A stretch of DNA of 64,000 nucleotides, taken from Meandrina meandrites (lineage: Eukaryota > Cnidaria > Anthozoa > Scleractinia > Meandrinidae). The position numbers were made by a program, and so were the translations under genes. The first letter of the stretch is position 1, and each line of letters starts with the position of its first letter. This document shows, one piece after another, positions 27,601-34,400 of the stretch. The notes under the pieces were generated by a model. It saw only the letters and a list, made by a program, of their open reading frames with translations, did no database searches and had not been told where the DNA came from. Location: positions 10,443,840 to 10,507,839 of the forward strand of contig OY855915.1 in assembly GCA_963693305.1 (NCBI GenBank). The letters are read 5' to 3'.

Positions 27601-29118
27601 GACATTTAATCTGCAGGGAGTTGATCTAAAAATAAATTAAAAGATCATGAGTACCGGTACCAGGCCTTACTAAATCAACACAGTCGTGAACGAAGTTGTT
27701 TCAAACACAGAGTTGAGTAACTGTCTCCTTAAGCTACATGTACAGCTGTGCTGTGTACATGTATATGTAAAAAAGGAAAGCCTTTTAAGCCAGTGGCTCA
27801 ATTAGCTCCCCACGCTTAACTCCGGTTTCTATAGCATGAAGGGGCCAGGAGCATTGCTACCCCCCCCCCCCCCACCCCCTGGATGGGAAGCTAGTCCATT
27901 GCAGATTACTCCCTAGCATTCTGTCAGGTTGCTCCAACAATATGCCGGTAACCATTAATTTTACTCTTGTGCAGAGAGAGGCACTGTGAGAGTTAAGTGT
28001 CTCATTGGTCAGGGCTGGATCCTAGAGCTCTTGATCCGCAGTCCAGCACAGTATGCATTAGGCCACTGCACGTCTCATTCCCAAATAAAAACCATGTCAC
28101 CCAACCATATGCACAACAACTGAAAAATATTTAATGCAATTAATGCACCCCTTAGAAATTATCATCTTGAAATCTGCGATGAGCAATAAAGGATGCATTC
28201 TGATTGGCTCATGCTTATAAATTGCATTGCAAGTCACATGCAAATATGTCCTGCAGTGCTGCAACTTGCAACATGACATTTTGTCAACTGCATACAGAGT
28301 GTAATTTACAGGTTGCAAAAGTGGGGTGTAATTACACATGAATTTTTTGGGCAACTGGCAATGCAACGTTTGTTGCATTGCAAGTTGCAAAAAAAATTGC
28401 CCAGTGTAACAAGGCCTTAATAGTCTTTTGCCTTTTGTCTTTTCTCTCTGAACCATTCTGTCAAATTCCATTGTCATATAAGAATTATTTAAAGATAAAT
28501 TACTGAACTGCCCTTTGCTGTTATCATGGTAATAGTTAACCAGAAAGCTCTGTAAAATCCTTTGTTTGGAAAATTTAAGTAGACTGTTTATGTTTAATAT
28601 CAGAGCAGTTAAAATTATTAATCATTTATACAGTACGTATAAGTTCTGCACTTCTTACATGTATACATTCCATATTGTACTGACAGTTTTATAACTTTTG
28701 TGGAAATTCTTTTTACATGTTCATGAACAAGATCGATGCATGTTAGTCATGCTTGATTCGCACTCAGTGTCTGTGCCCAAAACCGGAGCAAATAGATTCA
28801 ACACTTCACAGGCAGCAAAGTGTAACTGGCCACTGATTAGCAACGGCATTGAAATACACTGTAAACACTACAGATCTCAAAAGGTAAACAACGCTTAATT
28901 TCGTTAACAACTTCGGTCCACGAAATGTTTAACACTTACTTTGGCCTTCTGCTGTCGGTTGATGTGCGGATCTGATTATCTCTTGACTCTCTTGGCGTAG
29001 CAGTTTGCGCCCTTCGCTGTAACTCTTCGCTTCCAACATGGCCGATTACCCAAGCCGGTCTTTTGTACGGCGGTCTGGTTCCATTGATACAAATCGTTTC
29101 TAATACTGTATCGCTCAT
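2781..29118 (-). CDS. FLACC1: FLACC1-like flagellum-associated coiled-coil protein, 20 exons
   Basis: A gene for a 563-residue protein read on the minus strand. Exons (5' to 3'): 28940-29118, 27575-27625, 26557-26656, 24663-24679, 21652-21741, 21137-21157, 20521-20614, 19451-19512, 11696-11756, 11288-11324, 7938-7990, 7660-7704, 7249-7303, 6555-6658, 5787-5858, 5196-5285, 5025-5066, 4641-4708, 4155-4218, 2781-3167. All junctions have AG acceptors and GT donors, except a GC donor after 7938, and phases match throughout (1692 nt). The block APGYVLSRSKEKINVTI (exon 3) resembles SPGYQLVRNREQISVTL of human FLACC1/ALS2CR12, a sperm-flagellum protein of about 445 aa (recalled, not searched). Residues from about 135 to 430 are heptad-rich coiled coil; the C-terminal exon is basic, Ser/Pro-rich and probably disordered. 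A structural role in cilia or flagella is inferred from the family. Confidence 0.75.
3265..3450 (-). repeat. SINE family III fragment with poly-C tract
   Basis: The segment CTGGACGGGATGCTAGTCCA at 3272 is the 3' end of the same SINE seen at 27.9 and 41.4 kb (there CTGGATGGGAAGCTAGTCCA and CTGGATGGAATGCTAGTCCA). It is interrupted by about 24 C and ends in a short hairpin around 3398-3425. The tRNA-like head is missing. Confidence 0.6.
3647..3958. mobile_element. MITE with ~75-bp terminal inverted repeats
   Basis: The arm starting AACGGTTTATAC near 3647 and carrying CTGCCGTCAATCATCT and CTCTCAGGAAACAGAAGTTC recurs inverted at the right end (to about 3958). No coding frame lies between. It sits in the last intron of the FLACC1-like gene. 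Confidence 0.65.
4155..5858 (-). CDS. FLACC1: FLACC1-like exons 15-19
   Basis: Exons 5787-5858, 5196-5285, 5025-5066, 4641-4708 and 4155-4218. They continue the coiled coil (for example LEDKLKTKTEVLRKTQMELE in exon 16) and end with a KKCEQFFKLKTEQ helix. Three consecutive phase-0 exons (15-17) keep the heptad register. Confidence 0.75.
4337..4363. repeat. Poly-G tract
   Basis: An uninterrupted run of about 27 G in an intron. Other homopolymer G/C runs lie near 3303, 6790, 14461, 27861, 29947 and 36942. Read lengths of such runs are error-prone. Confidence 0.8.
6089..6221 (-). repeat. SINE family I: tRNA-Thr-like head plus tail
   Basis: The minus strand at 6149-6221 reads as a tRNA-like sequence (TAGCTTAGTTGGTAGAGC A-box, GGTTCGAATCC B-box, GGT anticodon position). 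It is followed by the same roughly 60-bp tail (TTCAGGCT..., AAATTGGAAATTCACTGCG) as the copy at 55736. The shared tail and a C instead of T before the anticodon point to a tRNA-derived SINE, not a tRNA gene. Confidence 0.75.
6555..7990 (-). CDS. FLACC1: FLACC1-like exons 11-14, with a GC-AG intron
   Basis: Exon 11 is 7938-7990, exon 12 is 7660-7704, exon 13 is 7249-7303, exon 14 is 6555-6658. Exon 11 ends AAG|GCAAGG, a canonical GC donor. All four encode Glu/Lys/Gln-rich coiled coil, with a conserved-looking MDYKWQRRV segment in exon 12. Confidence 0.75.
6699..6980. mobile_element. CAG...CTG element with 5-bp duplication CTTTG
   Basis: Ends CAGGACCGTAGC (6699) and GCTACGGCCCTG (6980) are inverted repeats, flanked by CTTTG on both sides (6694-6698, 6981-6985). 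The 282-bp interior contains a poly-C run and no transposase. Ends resemble hAT transposons, but the duplication is 5 bp, not the usual 8. Confidence 0.8.
7991..11287. other. FLACC1-like intron 10
   Basis: No exon with matching phase was found. The intron holds a dispersed repeat (9117-9480), a triple CCAACAT motif near 10478-10498 and otherwise unremarkable AT-rich DNA. Confidence 0.45.
9117..9480. repeat. Dispersed repeat R, copy 1
   Basis: Homologous over about 350 bp to 12255-12500 (shared AATGCGCTGA(C/T)GTTGCAGCTTTCACTTTCG, GCCAGAAGCGA, GCGAGTTCAGAGAT). A third partial copy lies at 18985-19262. No terminal inverted repeats or coding frame were seen. Confidence 0.7.
11288..11756 (-). CDS. 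FLACC1: FLACC1-like exons 9-10
   Basis: Exon 9 is 11696-11756 (61 nt, GTGATT donor) and exon 10 is 11288-11324 (37 nt, GTACTC donor). Both encode charged helix-forming residues with heptad spacing. Phases fit exons 8 and 11. Confidence 0.7.
12255..12735. repeat. Dispersed repeat R, copy 2 (longest)
   Basis: Covers both the part shared with copy 1 (12255-12500) and the part shared with copy 3 (12430-12735: TTGTGTGACTC, TAGTCCTTTACTCATAGT, GACTTTTGAGGAAGAAAG). It is therefore the bridging copy of the family. Confidence 0.7.
12939..13369. mobile_element. MITE with ~58-bp inverted repeats
   Basis: The left arm TGTGACGTCATAATTGG plus GTGTTTTTGAAGAC and GCAGACCGCAC (12939-12996) recurs inverted at 13313-13369 with few mismatches. 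The interior has no transposase. Confidence 0.75.
14241..14611. mobile_element. Harbinger-like MITE with TTA duplication
   Basis: Ends GGGATCGTTCATTTTT (14241) and AAAAATGAACAGTCCC (14611) are inverted repeats, flanked by TTA at 14238-14240 and 14612-14614. The interior is G-rich near 14461-14550 and noncoding. Confidence 0.7.
15298..15596 (+). promoter_or_regulatory. GPCR upstream region, partly duplicated at 16.97 kb
   Basis: The region carries several GATTGGTT/AACCAATCA (CCAAT-box) motifs at 15362-15434. The segment CAGTCCATCT...CACTTTCTC and the paired CCAAT motifs recur at 16970-17100. This suggests the 5' end of the receptor was duplicated. Whether it holds a noncoding first exon is unknown. 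Confidence 0.45.
15597..16523 (+). CDS. Class A (rhodopsin-like) GPCR, intronless
   Basis: A 308-residue seven-helix receptor in one exon. Family marks: N43 in helix 1, LNLAVSD with D71 in helix 2, a Cys at 96 before helix 3, DRF at 123-125 in place of DRY, CYLP in helix 6 in place of CWxP, and NPVIY at 277-281 in helix 7. The N-terminus is short (about 25 residues) with no signal peptide; NNSS at 92-95 is a possible glycosylation site. I chose the ATG at 15597 because a truncated paralogue at 18632 aligns from the same Met-Lys-Lys. It lies antisense inside intron 8 of the FLACC1-like gene. The ligand is not predictable; cnidarian genomes carry many such orphan receptors. Confidence 0.92.
   Translation: MKKSCEELLQYFPSISDKKDLHSSYIVNCVFNNIISYATIMLNIITIHAIRKTPSLPKTLKTLLLNLAVSDVGVGLVVQPFYTALLAMWLQNNSSCRGNEAFHIILFLFSIASFSFVVAVSVDRFLAIHLHLRYQELVTQKRVVAVVISIWVISAFLSLIVLCVPPDIYYAIILILAFVGLAITTMVYIRLYLAVRRHQNQMHALQVQLEAQNGEMANFANLVKSAFGTFYVYLLYLVCYLPHFISMVAIESNGSSIALNKFFLYSLALVFLNSSLNPVIYSWKMRHIRHAIMDILRNMSWFRNRASH
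16576..16581 (+). terminator. Poly(A) signal of the GPCR
   Basis: AATAAA 53 bp after the GPCR stop codon, in a T-rich context, is a plausible polyadenylation signal. Confidence 0.6.
18632..18750 (+). pseudogene. Truncated GPCR paralogue
   Basis: The ATG at 18632 opens about 37 codons that align with the intact receptor (Met-Lys-Lys-Ser-Ser-Cys-Glu, then Tyr-Pro-x-Ile-Ser-Asp, ILe-x-Asn-Cys). Homology stops before helix 1 completes and the frame runs into a GC-rich tandem repeat (from about 18741). No helices 2-7 were found, so this is a 5' remnant of a receptor copy. Confidence 0.75.
18741..18885 (+). repeat. Two-copy ~75-bp tandem repeat
   Basis: The unit CGCGGCCATGGGCCGAGCG followed by GGTTCTTGCTCTGCACGGGA and TTTATTAT occurs at about 18747 and 18822. 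It interrupts the truncated GPCR. Confidence 0.7.
18985..19262. repeat. Dispersed repeat R, copy 3
   Basis: Matches 12430-12735 (GCGAGTTCAGAGATTTGAAG, CGGATTGTGTGACTC, CTAGTCCTTTACTCATAGT, GAGGAAGAAAG). It directly follows the truncated GPCR, so this family may have moved with, or be part of, receptor-flanking DNA. Confidence 0.7.
19451..19512 (-). CDS. FLACC1: FLACC1-like exon 8
   Basis: A 62-nt exon with ATAG acceptor and GTAAGT donor, encoding a His/Glu-rich coiled-coil stretch (TEENHRLHIEQIHEEHREHI). The following intron (11757-19450) is 7.7 kb and contains the antisense GPCR. Confidence 0.75.
19628..20106. repeat. Element with 65-bp hairpin and TTATTAACCGAG end
   Basis: 19628-19768 is a near-perfect hairpin: ATTACAGGGAAATCTCAGAC...GACCGAG and its reverse complement around a 12-bp loop. 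A related TTATTAACCGAGCAGGAGG start lies at 39665, and both downstream ends read CCATATAATAA/TCATATAATAA (20098, 40261). I read both as members of one family about 0.5-0.6 kb long. Confidence 0.6.
20184..20472. mobile_element. MITE with TTA duplication, GGACACAA-rich
   Basis: Ends AGGTGGTGGCAAACGAGGAC (20184) and its inverted copy with one mismatch (20472) are flanked by TTA (20181-20183, 20473-20475). The 289-bp interior is made of repeated inverted GGACACAA/TTGTGTCC and AACATTTGT words. Confidence 0.75.
20521..21741 (-). CDS. FLACC1: FLACC1-like exons 5-7 (start of coiled coil)
   Basis: Exon 5 is 21652-21741 (90 nt), exon 6 is 21137-21157 (21 nt, SQPPDE), exon 7 is 20521-20614 (94 nt). Exon 7 encodes a heptad-patterned segment (QLRQQIDDLTLILEEERLNH) that aligns in position with the first coiled coil of human FLACC1. 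Phases 2/2/0 agree. Confidence 0.75.
22562..22671. repeat. Hairpin ACAATTATTCACC...
   Basis: Two arms (CAATTATTCACC, GATATTTACCGAGCCGC and inverses) fold into a long hairpin around GCGAAGC. It adjoins the element at 22672-23683. Confidence 0.65.
22672..23683. mobile_element. ~1.0-kb element with TAGTATATACCAAACCAG ends
   Basis: TAGTATATACCAAACCAGT near 22672 recurs inverted as ACTGGTTTGGTATATACTA ending at 23683. A second short hairpin (TCGGAGGTGAATAG, 23599-23632) lies near the right end. No transposase is recognisable; an open frame at 23125-23445 has no known motif. Confidence 0.6.
23770..24262. mobile_element. Repeat with TAGAATTCTA and hairpin end, copy 1
   Basis: It begins with the palindrome TAGTAGAATTCTACTAG and ends in the hairpin TTCTATGAGGTGATAGTTGA...CTCACCTCATAGAA (24179-24233). 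The hairpin recurs at 59588-59650. Confidence 0.55.
24580..24645. repeat. (TA)n microsatellite
   Basis: About 65 bp of TA dinucleotides with two CGATA interruptions, 20-80 bp from the micro-exon 24663-24679. Confidence 0.9.
24663..24679 (-). CDS. FLACC1: FLACC1-like 17-nt micro-exon 4
   Basis: CAG acceptor before 24679 and GTAAGT donor (24657-24662) bracket a 17-nt exon coding for AKTRKK-type basic residues. It converts phase 0 to phase 2 and so is required to join exon 3 to exon 5 in frame. Confidence 0.65.
24892..26422. mobile_element. TA-flanked 1.5-kb element with TCGAG-repeat ends
   Basis: Inverted ends CAGTACCGCTCAAAGGTAAG (24892) and CTTACCTTTGAGCGGTACTG (26422) are flanked by TA on both sides (24890-24891, 26423-26424), as in Tc1/mariner-type insertion. 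Just inside each end lies a 110-130 bp block of degenerate CTCGAGACTCGATC units. The interior open frame (25710-26027) shows no DDE transposase motif, so the copy is probably non-autonomous. Confidence 0.8.
26557..27625 (-). CDS. FLACC1: FLACC1-like exons 2-3 (conserved N-terminal block)
   Basis: Exon 2 is 27575-27625 (51 nt); exon 3 is 26557-26656 (100 nt). Phase demands the acceptor AAAG before 26656 rather than the CAG five bases upstream, which would bring in a TGA. The joined protein carries the FLACC1-type segment of Pro-Gly-Tyr followed by basic residues and Ile-x-Val-Thr. The intron between them (26657-27574) holds a SINE fragment. Confidence 0.75.
26960..27302 (-). repeat. SINE family III fragment
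   Basis: The part 27160-27302 (GGTGGAGAGAGGTAC..., CCCGAACAGTGCTCAATCC, GTGTGCTAACAATTTAGGCCACCAC) matches the SINEs at 27.9 and 41.5 kb. The minus-strand head is a decayed tRNA-like sequence. Confidence 0.55.
27848..28078 (-). repeat. SINE family III copy
   Basis: Minus-strand order: tRNA-like head (GTGGCCTAATGCATACTGTG, B-box-like GGATCAAGAGCTC) at 28075-28000, a body with GAGACACTTAACTCTCACAG, and the 3' end GCAATGGACTAGCTTCCCAT before a poly-C run. Same organisation as 41388-41608. Confidence 0.65.
28940..29118 (-). CDS. FLACC1: FLACC1-like exon 1 (start codon)
   Basis: The ATG at 29116-29118 is the first in the frame. The exon encodes 59 residues plus two bases and ends at a strong donor (GTAAGT, 28934-28939). 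The encoded stretch is polar and contains a PPYKRPAW motif and TATPRE, consistent with a disordered N-terminus ahead of the conserved block in exon 3. Confidence 0.8.
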
Positions 29119-29520
29119 TTTGAAGTTAGAATGCCATCCAAGAAATTTTAGCCATATGTGTTGTTAGCAGTGATTCTAAAGATTAGCAATCATTGATTTC
29201 CACGAGTTTATACAAAGCTGAAATCAAACGTCGGTTGACTCCACAATCTTACAGTCACGCAAGTAAACACTGGAATGTAACACTCACAAAATCGTTACGG
29301 AAAGCGTTCAAGGCTCCGTGCTGTCATGTGTCCATTATTCATTTCAGAGCCATCTTTCTCGCAAGTAATAAAACCAAATTTTCCTAGAAATCGCGATACT
29401 TGTAAACCCTAAGATGTCGAAGATCAAAGCACAAAGTGAGCGGCAATTGAGCAAAAAGTTCACTTGTCAGCGGACTGATTTGACATTGTTGTAACCATGA
29501 CAACAGCAATGCTCAGGCAA

Positions 29521-29697
29521 CAGTGGAACCTCGATAATAGCGAAGTCGCTGGGGACTGGCCAAATTCGTTCGTTAAATGGAGGGTTCGTTGTATCGAGGT
29601 TCTTTTTCATATATTTTGCTATTGCTGGGGCAAAGAATACCGTTCGTTATATCGAGGTTTTCGTTAAATAGAGGTTCGTTAAATCGAGTTTCCACTG
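29521..29697. mobile_element. pogo/Tigger-like MITE
   Basis: CAGTGGAACCTCGATAATAG at 29521 and ATCGAGTTTCCACTG ending 29697 are inverted ends; the interior repeats TTCGTTA(T/A)AT(C/A)GAGGTT. CAGTGGAACCTCG ends with TA targets are typical of small pogo-type elements. The right flank is TA, the left AA. Confidence 0.6.
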
Positions 29698-30615
29698 TAT
29701 GCATAATTTATGCAAAATTTAACATGATTTTGCTTTGGTACCTTATTGTAACCATTTTTACTGCCATGACCGGCAGTAACAGCACGCCGATCTACTGCGG
29801 GATTTCAAAAGTTAATTTTTTAAAGTAATCTGACCCCTTTTTTAAAAAAAATATGTGGAAAAAACTGATGAAAATGTCAGTCGGCTTAGCTTTTCACAGA
29901 GTATTTCATACTCACCGTCACTGGATCTTCTCCTGTCAAATGGACAGTAATCCGGGGGGGGGGGGGGGGGGAGGGAATTTGTTGTCATAAACAGGGTGTT
30001 TGACCTGTTGACTGGAATTTGTCGTTGAAAATATTGGACAGACTATGCACGCACAAAATGACCTTTGTGATACAAGGCGATCGGTAGGTCATAAATTTTG
30101 GCCTTGAAGACTGCATGTACTACCTGGATTACCCCTTTATAAACAGGACAGCAAAAGCAAAAATGAAATGAGGGTTAATTGGGGTAGAACGCCCGCCGAG
30201 CGAGTGAAAACGCGGGGAGAAAACGTTTTTCCTACTCGCTCATTTTCGGGGCTTCATTACTCGCTCACTCTCTCGCTCGCGCGTTCTACCCAAACTGAAC
30301 CGGCAGCTACGCCAGCTAAAATGAAGCAAGGTCAGGATTTCTAAATAGGGTCAGGTTCTTGGGTTAGCTTCTATTAGCTAGGCTTCCTCGGAAAAGATTA
30401 GCGGATCAAATTATGTGAGCTAGCAGGCGGGAAAATCTACTAAATGCACGTCGTTTAACTCATCCTTGAACAACACGTAAATCCAAATGAGGCAGTATTG
30501 ATAACCAAATACACTTGAACCGAATAGCATAAATATATAGGATCAAACTTACTCCTTCACCGTGATAAATCTCTACTCGGCTTGTTTCGTCGAACCAAAC
30601 TACACGACCAAATTA

Positions 30616-30885
30616 CAGGGTCGTAACCAAGGGGGGATCCTGGAGTGCCCGTGACCCCCTTCCTTTGTGAGATAATTTTTTAAGTAAACAACATACAAAC
30701 CTTATATTTCAGGTGGCGAAAGAGCGCGAGTCCGAATAATCAACATGCCATGATTCTTTTCTAGTGCTATGTAGTTACATACTTCGTTTTTAGGACCCAA
30801 CATGTGCAGTGGACCATGTAAGTACCATGGGCGTGACGCAGTGTGCCCCAACACCTCCCTTTGGAAAATCCTAGCTACGCCCCTG
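30616..30885. mobile_element. CAG...CTG element with 5-bp duplication AATTA
   Basis: Starts CAGGGTCGTAACCAAGG and ends TAGCTACGCCCCTG; flanked by AATTA at 30611-30615 and 30886-30890. 270 bp, noncoding. Same class as 6699-6980 and 34910-35086. Confidence 0.8.
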
Positions 30886-30964
30886 AATTAAGGAACATAT
30901 TAGAGACATTTTAAAGTATAACGTTTATTTTCCTGCGAACGGCAAAAATTCCACTTGGCGTTTG

Positions 30965-31063
30965 TGTGCAACCTCGTTCCCAGGGCTTTTCCCTTCTTCG
31001 TGGGGGTGGTCGGGAAAAGACCGCCCCCACGAAGAAGGGCCCTGGGAACGAGGTTGGTTAGTG
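30965..31063. repeat. Near-perfect hairpin CAACCTCGTTCCCAGGG...
   Basis: CCTCGTTCCCAGGGC plus CCCTTCTTCGTGGGGG is followed by its inverted copy around GTCGGGAAAAGACC. This is probably a small foldback repeat; transcription would give a stable stem. Confidence 0.7.
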
Positions 31064-31350
31064 CGCAGAAGTAAGTAGGTTTGTGTTTGTCACGAATTAG
31101 CCTGCGTAGCTGGCGGGATTTCGCGAGCGACTGTCTTTTTTAGCGGCCGCATTGTTTGGAGTCTAAGTTGACGACATAGCTATAGCAACTATTTGTGTTG
31201 AGTACTTGCGACTTGGCTGTCGAAGAATTACCAAAAATTCCAGCTGTTCATCTGTTAGTATACATGTATTATCTTGAGACTTGGCGCATAAAAAGCCTTA
31301 GTTAAAATGAAAAATAACAAGACAAATGATGAAGAATACACAATGGCACT

Positions 31351-31487
31351 TTATTGATATAAATTGTAAACTATCCCTGATAAAATACAAGGAAAGTGTA
31401 ACAACATGAGAGTAAAGGAATAAAGAACACGTTGTCCTCTGCTTTCAGTCGGAGAAGTCGTGAGTTCCAGAATCGGCGTATCAGTTA
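31351..31487 (-). CDS. Terminal exon: Thr/Ser stalk and hydrophobic tail
   Basis: G|TA phase fits the previous exon. A short Thr/Ser/Pro stalk (TPILELTTSPTESRG) is followed by LYSFTLMLLHFPCILSG and a very short end, then TAA at 31351-31353. The lack of a basic cytoplasmic tail favours a GPI-anchor signal; a single-pass anchor is the alternative. The stop codon overlaps AATAAA (31350-31355), the likely poly(A) signal. Confidence 0.8.
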
Positions 31488-34400
31488 CTGTGGTGTTATA
31501 GTTTATATAATCTATAAAACGGAAAGAAAAGCAATAATTAAATACAGACTGGCTAAACAGGCGTTTAATCTATGTCTTACCACATGGTTCGAGAAAACGA
31601 CATAAGACTACGTTTCTATTACATCTTATTTTCTAAACAGGGTAACCTTTTCAAGAGGAGCTCACAAGAGTCGCAAGATGCAGGCTATATTATAGAATAC
31701 GGCTCGTAAAACTGATCAATCACGGCGCGTGTACTGGGCCTGTACTGTCTAGGAGAGAACAACACAATTTTCTTGGCTGTTGATTGGTTGTTTGTTGAAT
31801 TTTCGCGCGAAAAAAAAAAAAAAAAACAAACCAACAACCAATCGGAGAAGCTTCACGGGTCAGACTCTGTACATCTACGTCACAGTATGGGATCTCCGTT
31901 GTCTTTCGATGGGAGACTGAAAATTCAGCGCGCAAAGCGGATTTATCAGTGAAAATAAACTGACCTTGTTTCGGCAATACAACAAGACTCCTAGTCACTG
32001 ATGACACCACCGGTCCTGTTTTGACACTGAACGTGTAGTCGCCGGAATCTGATTCCTTCAGATCTCTTATAACAAGAGCAGTGAACCAGTCTTCCCGCTT
32101 GTTTAGAGTCGTGTGCAGTATTACGCGCCCGTACCGGGAAGGGCTCAGCGGTTTCCCACTTTTCTTCCAGCCCATATCTTCAAGCTATAAACGGAGATAA
32201 TTTTTTGTTATAGACTTCCTCTTAAATTTATAATGCACCAAGGTGTCTTCAGTAATCTCATTTCGATAATGCCAATTATGTAATCGAAAGACAAAGGCGT
32301 TCCATGAAAATACTAAACATTCATACAAATACCACATAAAATAAATAAACAAATAAATGAACAGATAAATAAACAAACAAATAAATAAATCATTTTTTTT
32401 TTCAAATTAAAGGCCGATTTTTTTTTTATTAACACGGGCTGTGCAACTTGATGTTGAAATTAATAAACAAATGTTGTCAATAGAACAGGGATATTAGATG
32501 CAATGAAGCAAGTGTTTTCAATTTACGTCATATTTTAACTTCCATTAATTACTTGTAAAGCTAGCGTCGATGTTTATTTTCGTAAATAAATGTCTGCAGT
32601 ATACTTCTTCCAGATTGAATGGGATAATTTGCAACAGTTCAAATCTAGCGTTTGAGGAAGCAAATGGCAAGGTAAAGAAAAAGCATACTTGTATTTTCGA
32701 CTGTCAACTGAAGACGGGTGTCTTGTTATACTAACCTGCGGTTTGGGCTCGCCACCCTTGACTGTAACGTTCATTTTGACTTCATATTCACCCTCGTCTA
32801 CTCTCTTGTATACTGCATGTGGTTCAGCTATTAGCCTTGGCCTAACTACGATAAAACATCACAATTAAAACTGGACTTCAAACAATGACTCATTCAACAG
32901 ACTCCCTGAAGAACGGGAATTGTGCACTCAACCAAACGAACGTCTATTTATGGAAACTGTGCGAAACTTCGACCACTACGGATTCTTCCCGCCTCACCCT
33001 GTCTTACCCCACTAGATATTTCAAAGTAATTTGTCCCGCCTCACCCCTCCCATCCCACCCCACCCCACCAGGGAGATGAAGCATCTGTAGGCATGTTGAT
33101 ACTTATGCGGTGCAGGCTCGAAAGGAGAACATAATCGTTATCGTAAGACTTGGGTTAGTCGGATAAAAACCCCTCGATACCTTGATCTTACAGTCTCTGT
33201 ACTCCAGTGTGTCCAGGTATATGCATGAAAGGTTATTACGCAACCCTAATCTTGTGTAGCTAAGAAAAATCGGGATTTCGTTTGTTCTGCATTTGCCTCG
33301 CTTTCGTTTGGACGCACATTTACCTCGCTTTCGTTATAGGCCTCAGTTTGACGATCTCACTCGAGTGGCGTCGGTGATACCTTACATGAATTTCGATCAT
33401 GCCACCATTGTCGACAGAGCGAGGGATTACCACAAGAGACTCTTCCTTGATGAGGCTTGGCACTCTAGGTGAGACCCAACGCGGGCAATGAGCGTATTGT
33501 CATACCAGCAATTGGCATGTCTTTCGCGTGATTCGATCTTGCGCAAGAATCGCTTTGTGACATTTGCTATCGCAGCACGCGTTAAAGACGTCAAATAGAG
33601 AACCGTTAAAAAAGCCGTTACGATCTTTACTACCTATAGGACATTTGAAACTGATGAAGACCGAAGATGCTCGGTCGAAACGTCTCCTGCATGGGGAAAA
33701 TAAGTTTTTCACGCAAGGCAAGTTACAAGTAGCACTTGTTCTTCAATGGCGAGCATATCGAACGCACTATATACATAATCTACGATTACTCCTAGTTTCA
33801 ACATTTTATTAATACTTACTTATTACTCGCACTTCTACTTTCCTCTCAAATTGGCAGTACTTCCCTCTTGCCACAATCCTGTATGTCCCAGCGGTGTTAA
33901 AGCTAATCCGCGCAAGTTTGAGCTTCTTCCGAAATGACGTGGCGCCGTACTTCTCGCCTAGTAGCAAACAATGCAAACAATTCATAAAGCAGGACAAAAT
34001 TTAAACTGAACTGCTCTTCTTCAATGTAGTTACTTTAAGGAAGAAGTTTCAGCTATAAAGGTGCCTGGCGTGGCCATTTTCACGCTTAGTTATCAGTCAA
34101 GCTATGTATCTTCTGCGACAGTTGCTGATAAATTGCGATTAATTTTTGCTAAAAATAGGTTTTGAAAACACTTTTGTTGCTGTGTATTTTGAATGCACGA
34201 GACTTTTAAGCACGTTCAGTGTACAGGACACCTGACTCCACAACGTGCGATGAGTAGTGAAAAAAATTTCATTTCGTGCGTGAAATGTGGGAGTCACGTT
34301 TCCATCCCTTTTCAGTCTATTATATAGCAGACCTTCTTGTCTAAGCTGCTAGCCTATCAGACCGAGACAGAATTGCGGGATTATGTAAAATAATATATGA

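Larger units (their letters stand above)
29119..31350. other. Intergenic region between the two minus-strand genes
   Basis: It must hold the promoter of the FLACC1-like gene (just above 29118); no TATA box is obvious. It also holds a pogo-like MITE (29521-29697), a poly-G run (29947), hairpins (30178-30295, 30965-31063) and a 270-bp element (30616-30885). Confidence 0.6.
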
